Assembly: GCA_031273705.1 (NCBI GenBank)
Contig: JAISRJ010000216.1
Span: 1 to 16,998 of the forward strand
DNA: 16,998 nt
Source of the DNA: Clostridiales bacterium
GTDB lineage: Bacteria; Bacillota; Clostridia; Lachnospirales; WQUN01
Reading direction: 5' to 3'
Every line of letters starts with the position of its first letter. Position 1 is the first letter of the stretch. Under the pieces are notes generated by a model. The model saw only the letters and a program-made list of their open reading frames with translations. It searched no databases and was not told the DNA's origin. The position numbers and the translations under genes are program-made. Shown one piece after another: positions 15,898 through 16,998 of this stretch.

Positions 15898-16958
15898 TTT
15901 TCCAGCGCCTCCCAAATTCCCAGCAGATATTGACTCCCCAGGGCGCGGTCGTACAACCCATATCCGGGCCGAGCCTTTTCATCCCAAATCATTCTGCCGT
16001 GATCCGGACGGATATACCCCTCAAACCCTGTGTCGAACAGAGCTTTTACAATCGCGAACATATCAAGATCTCCGCACTTGCTTAAATGTGCGGATTCATC
16101 AAAATCCTTCGGGGCGGAATGTTTTATATTCCGTATATGCGCGAAATGAATGCGCTTTTCCCCCGAAAATTCCCTCATTATAGACGGTATATCATTATTA
16201 AGATCACTGCCCAGGCTACCCGTACATAAAGTCAATCCATTATAGGGACTGTTGTTTAACGCCAGGAAGGTACGTATATTTTCGGCGTTGGTAATTACCT
16301 TGGGAAGCCCGAATATAGGCCACGGAGGATCATCCGGGTGAATCGCCAGTTTCACATCATATTTCTCCGCGTATGGTATAACGGCATCCAAAAAATATCT
16401 CATATTATACCAATATTGTTCGGTTGTCATGCTTTGATAGAACTCTATGTCCGCCGCCATTACCGGCATCCGTTCAGGTTCCCAACCGGGCATAGAATAG
16501 CCATGGGCGTTATCTATTATGCTGCCCGCCAAATCGGCGGGGTTTAACGCGAGCACTTCCTTATGTCTGTAAGATAGAACGGTGGATCCGTCGGGCTGAC
16601 TGTGCTCCAGATCGCTTCGCGCCCAATCCAATACGGGCATAAAGTTATAACATAAACACCGTACCCCTGATTCTCCCAGGTTTTTGATAGTCCGCTGATA
16701 ATTTGCAATATACTTATCTCTGGTCGGTAGCCCTTTCTTTATGTCCTCATGAATATTCACGCTTTCGATTACTTCCATTTCCAATCCGGCGGCGTTTACT
16801 TCATCCCGCACTTCGGTTATCTGCTCCACTGACCAAATCTCCCCAACAGGAATTTTCGGCAGCATAGCCGCAACCCCGGACACACCCGGAATCTGCCTTA
16901 TTTGTTTTAGCGTTACGCTGTCGTCCCCATATGGAAACCAACGCAAAATCATTTTCAT
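15888..16958 (-). CDS. uxuA: Mannonate dehydratase
   Basis: This cytosolic enzyme removes water from D-mannonate to give 2-keto-3-deoxy-D-gluconate (EC 4.2.1.8), a step of glucuronate breakdown; it needs a divalent metal such as Mn or Fe. The 356 residues match the usual length of Firmicutes UxuA and show the TIM-barrel landmarks of the family: CYNFMPVLDWARSDL (103-117), AIHPDDPPWPIFGLPK (205-220), LCTGSLG with C245, HFAHIRNIK (271-279) and the RPDHGRMIWDE signature (317-327). The start is ATG at 16956-16958, with AAGGGGTG (complement of 16964-16971) 5 nt upstream. No other hexuronate gene is visible in the window; partners may lie beyond either end. Its last codons fall in the third copy of the 38-bp repeat. 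Confidence 0.96.
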   Translation of the reverse strand: MKMILRWFPYGDDSVTLKQIRQIPGVSGVAAMLPKIPVGEIWSVEQITEVRDEVNAAGLEMEVIESVNIHEDIKKGLPTRDKYIANYQRTIKNLGESGVRCLCYNFMPVLDWARSDLEHSQPDGSTVLSYRHKEVLALNPADLAGSIIDNAHGYSMPGWEPERMPVMAADIEFYQSMTTEQYWYNMRYFLDAVIPYAEKYDVKLAIHPDDPPWPIFGLPKVITNAENIRTFLALNNSPYNGLTLCTGSLGSDLNNDIPSIMREFSGEKRIHFAHIRNIKHSAPKDFDESAHLSKCGDLDMFAIVKALFDTGFEGYIRPDHGRMIWDEKARPGYGLYDRALGSQYLLGIWEALEKGR

Positions 16959-16978
16959 ATTATCACCCCTTCAGCTAG

Positions 16979-16984
16979 ATTATA
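16979..16984 (-). promoter_or_regulatory. -10 box of the uxuA promoter
   Basis: A perfect TATAAT on the - strand (complement of 16979-16984) lies 20 nt before the uxuA start, giving a leader of about 14 nt with the ribosome binding site. The -35 box would fall at or beyond the window end, so it cannot be judged. Confidence 0.5.
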
Positions 16985-16998
16985 GAACATTTGTACTA

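Noticed and set aside
15764..16183. A 139-residue + strand open frame
   Set aside because: It begins in the 38-bp repeats and runs antisense to uxuA; peptide repeats mirror the DNA repeats and there is no ribosome binding site.

Overview
This window comes from a Firmicutes-type bacterium, most likely a clostridial species. RpoB reads closest, from my recall of the family, to Lachnospiraceae proteins. Two exported proteins carry lipoboxes, most genes have AGGAGG-like ribosome binding sites, and the zinc-type binding protein is of the clostridial kind. Taxonomy is inferred from protein sequence only.

Layout. (1) 1-216: repeat-rich leader in front of rpoB, with three 19-bp tandem copies and a perfect 20-bp inverted repeat. 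(2) 217-7799, + strand: rpoB and rpoC, the beta and beta' subunits of RNA polymerase, 29 nt apart. RpoB has glycine at the position of E. coli D516, a rifampicin-contact site, and a long acidic C-terminal tail. (3) 7800-8147: a convergent intergenic region holding a 155-bp element with long terminal inverted repeats plus a shortened relative. (4) 13853 down to 8148, - strand: a tight five-gene cluster. In transcription order it encodes an OmpR-type response regulator, a sensor histidine kinase, a VTC-like polyphosphate polymerase domain protein, a DUF4956 membrane protein and a Cthe_2159-type beta-helix carbohydrate-binding lipoprotein with a Gly/Pro/Gln-rich tail. (5) 13854-14115: divergent control region with a clear extended -10 promoter for the + strand and 22-bp tandem repeats in its leader. 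(6) 14116-15579, + strand: a small two-helix membrane protein with a His/Cys-rich external loop, then a ZnuA-like metal-binding lipoprotein whose usual His-rich loop is replaced by eight glutamates; no ABC permease or ATPase lies beside it. (7) 15580-15887: a second convergent intergenic region with 13-bp repeats, a second (153-bp) member of the inverted-repeat element family and a 38-bp tandem array. (8) 16958 down to 15888, - strand: uxuA, mannonate dehydratase, with a -10 box near the window edge.

How the parts fit. rpoBC is core transcription machinery. The five-gene cluster looks like a signal-controlled envelope system: a two-component pair, a cytosolic polyanion polymerase domain, a membrane protein that could serve as its anchor or exporter, and a surface lipoprotein that could bind polysaccharide. 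This is the most system-like part of the window; the domain families are known but their joint function is inference. The two metal-associated genes probably serve zinc or manganese homeostasis. uxuA belongs to hexuronate breakdown. The two members of the inverted-repeat family both sit between convergent genes, where they could fold into large hairpins and act in transcription termination.
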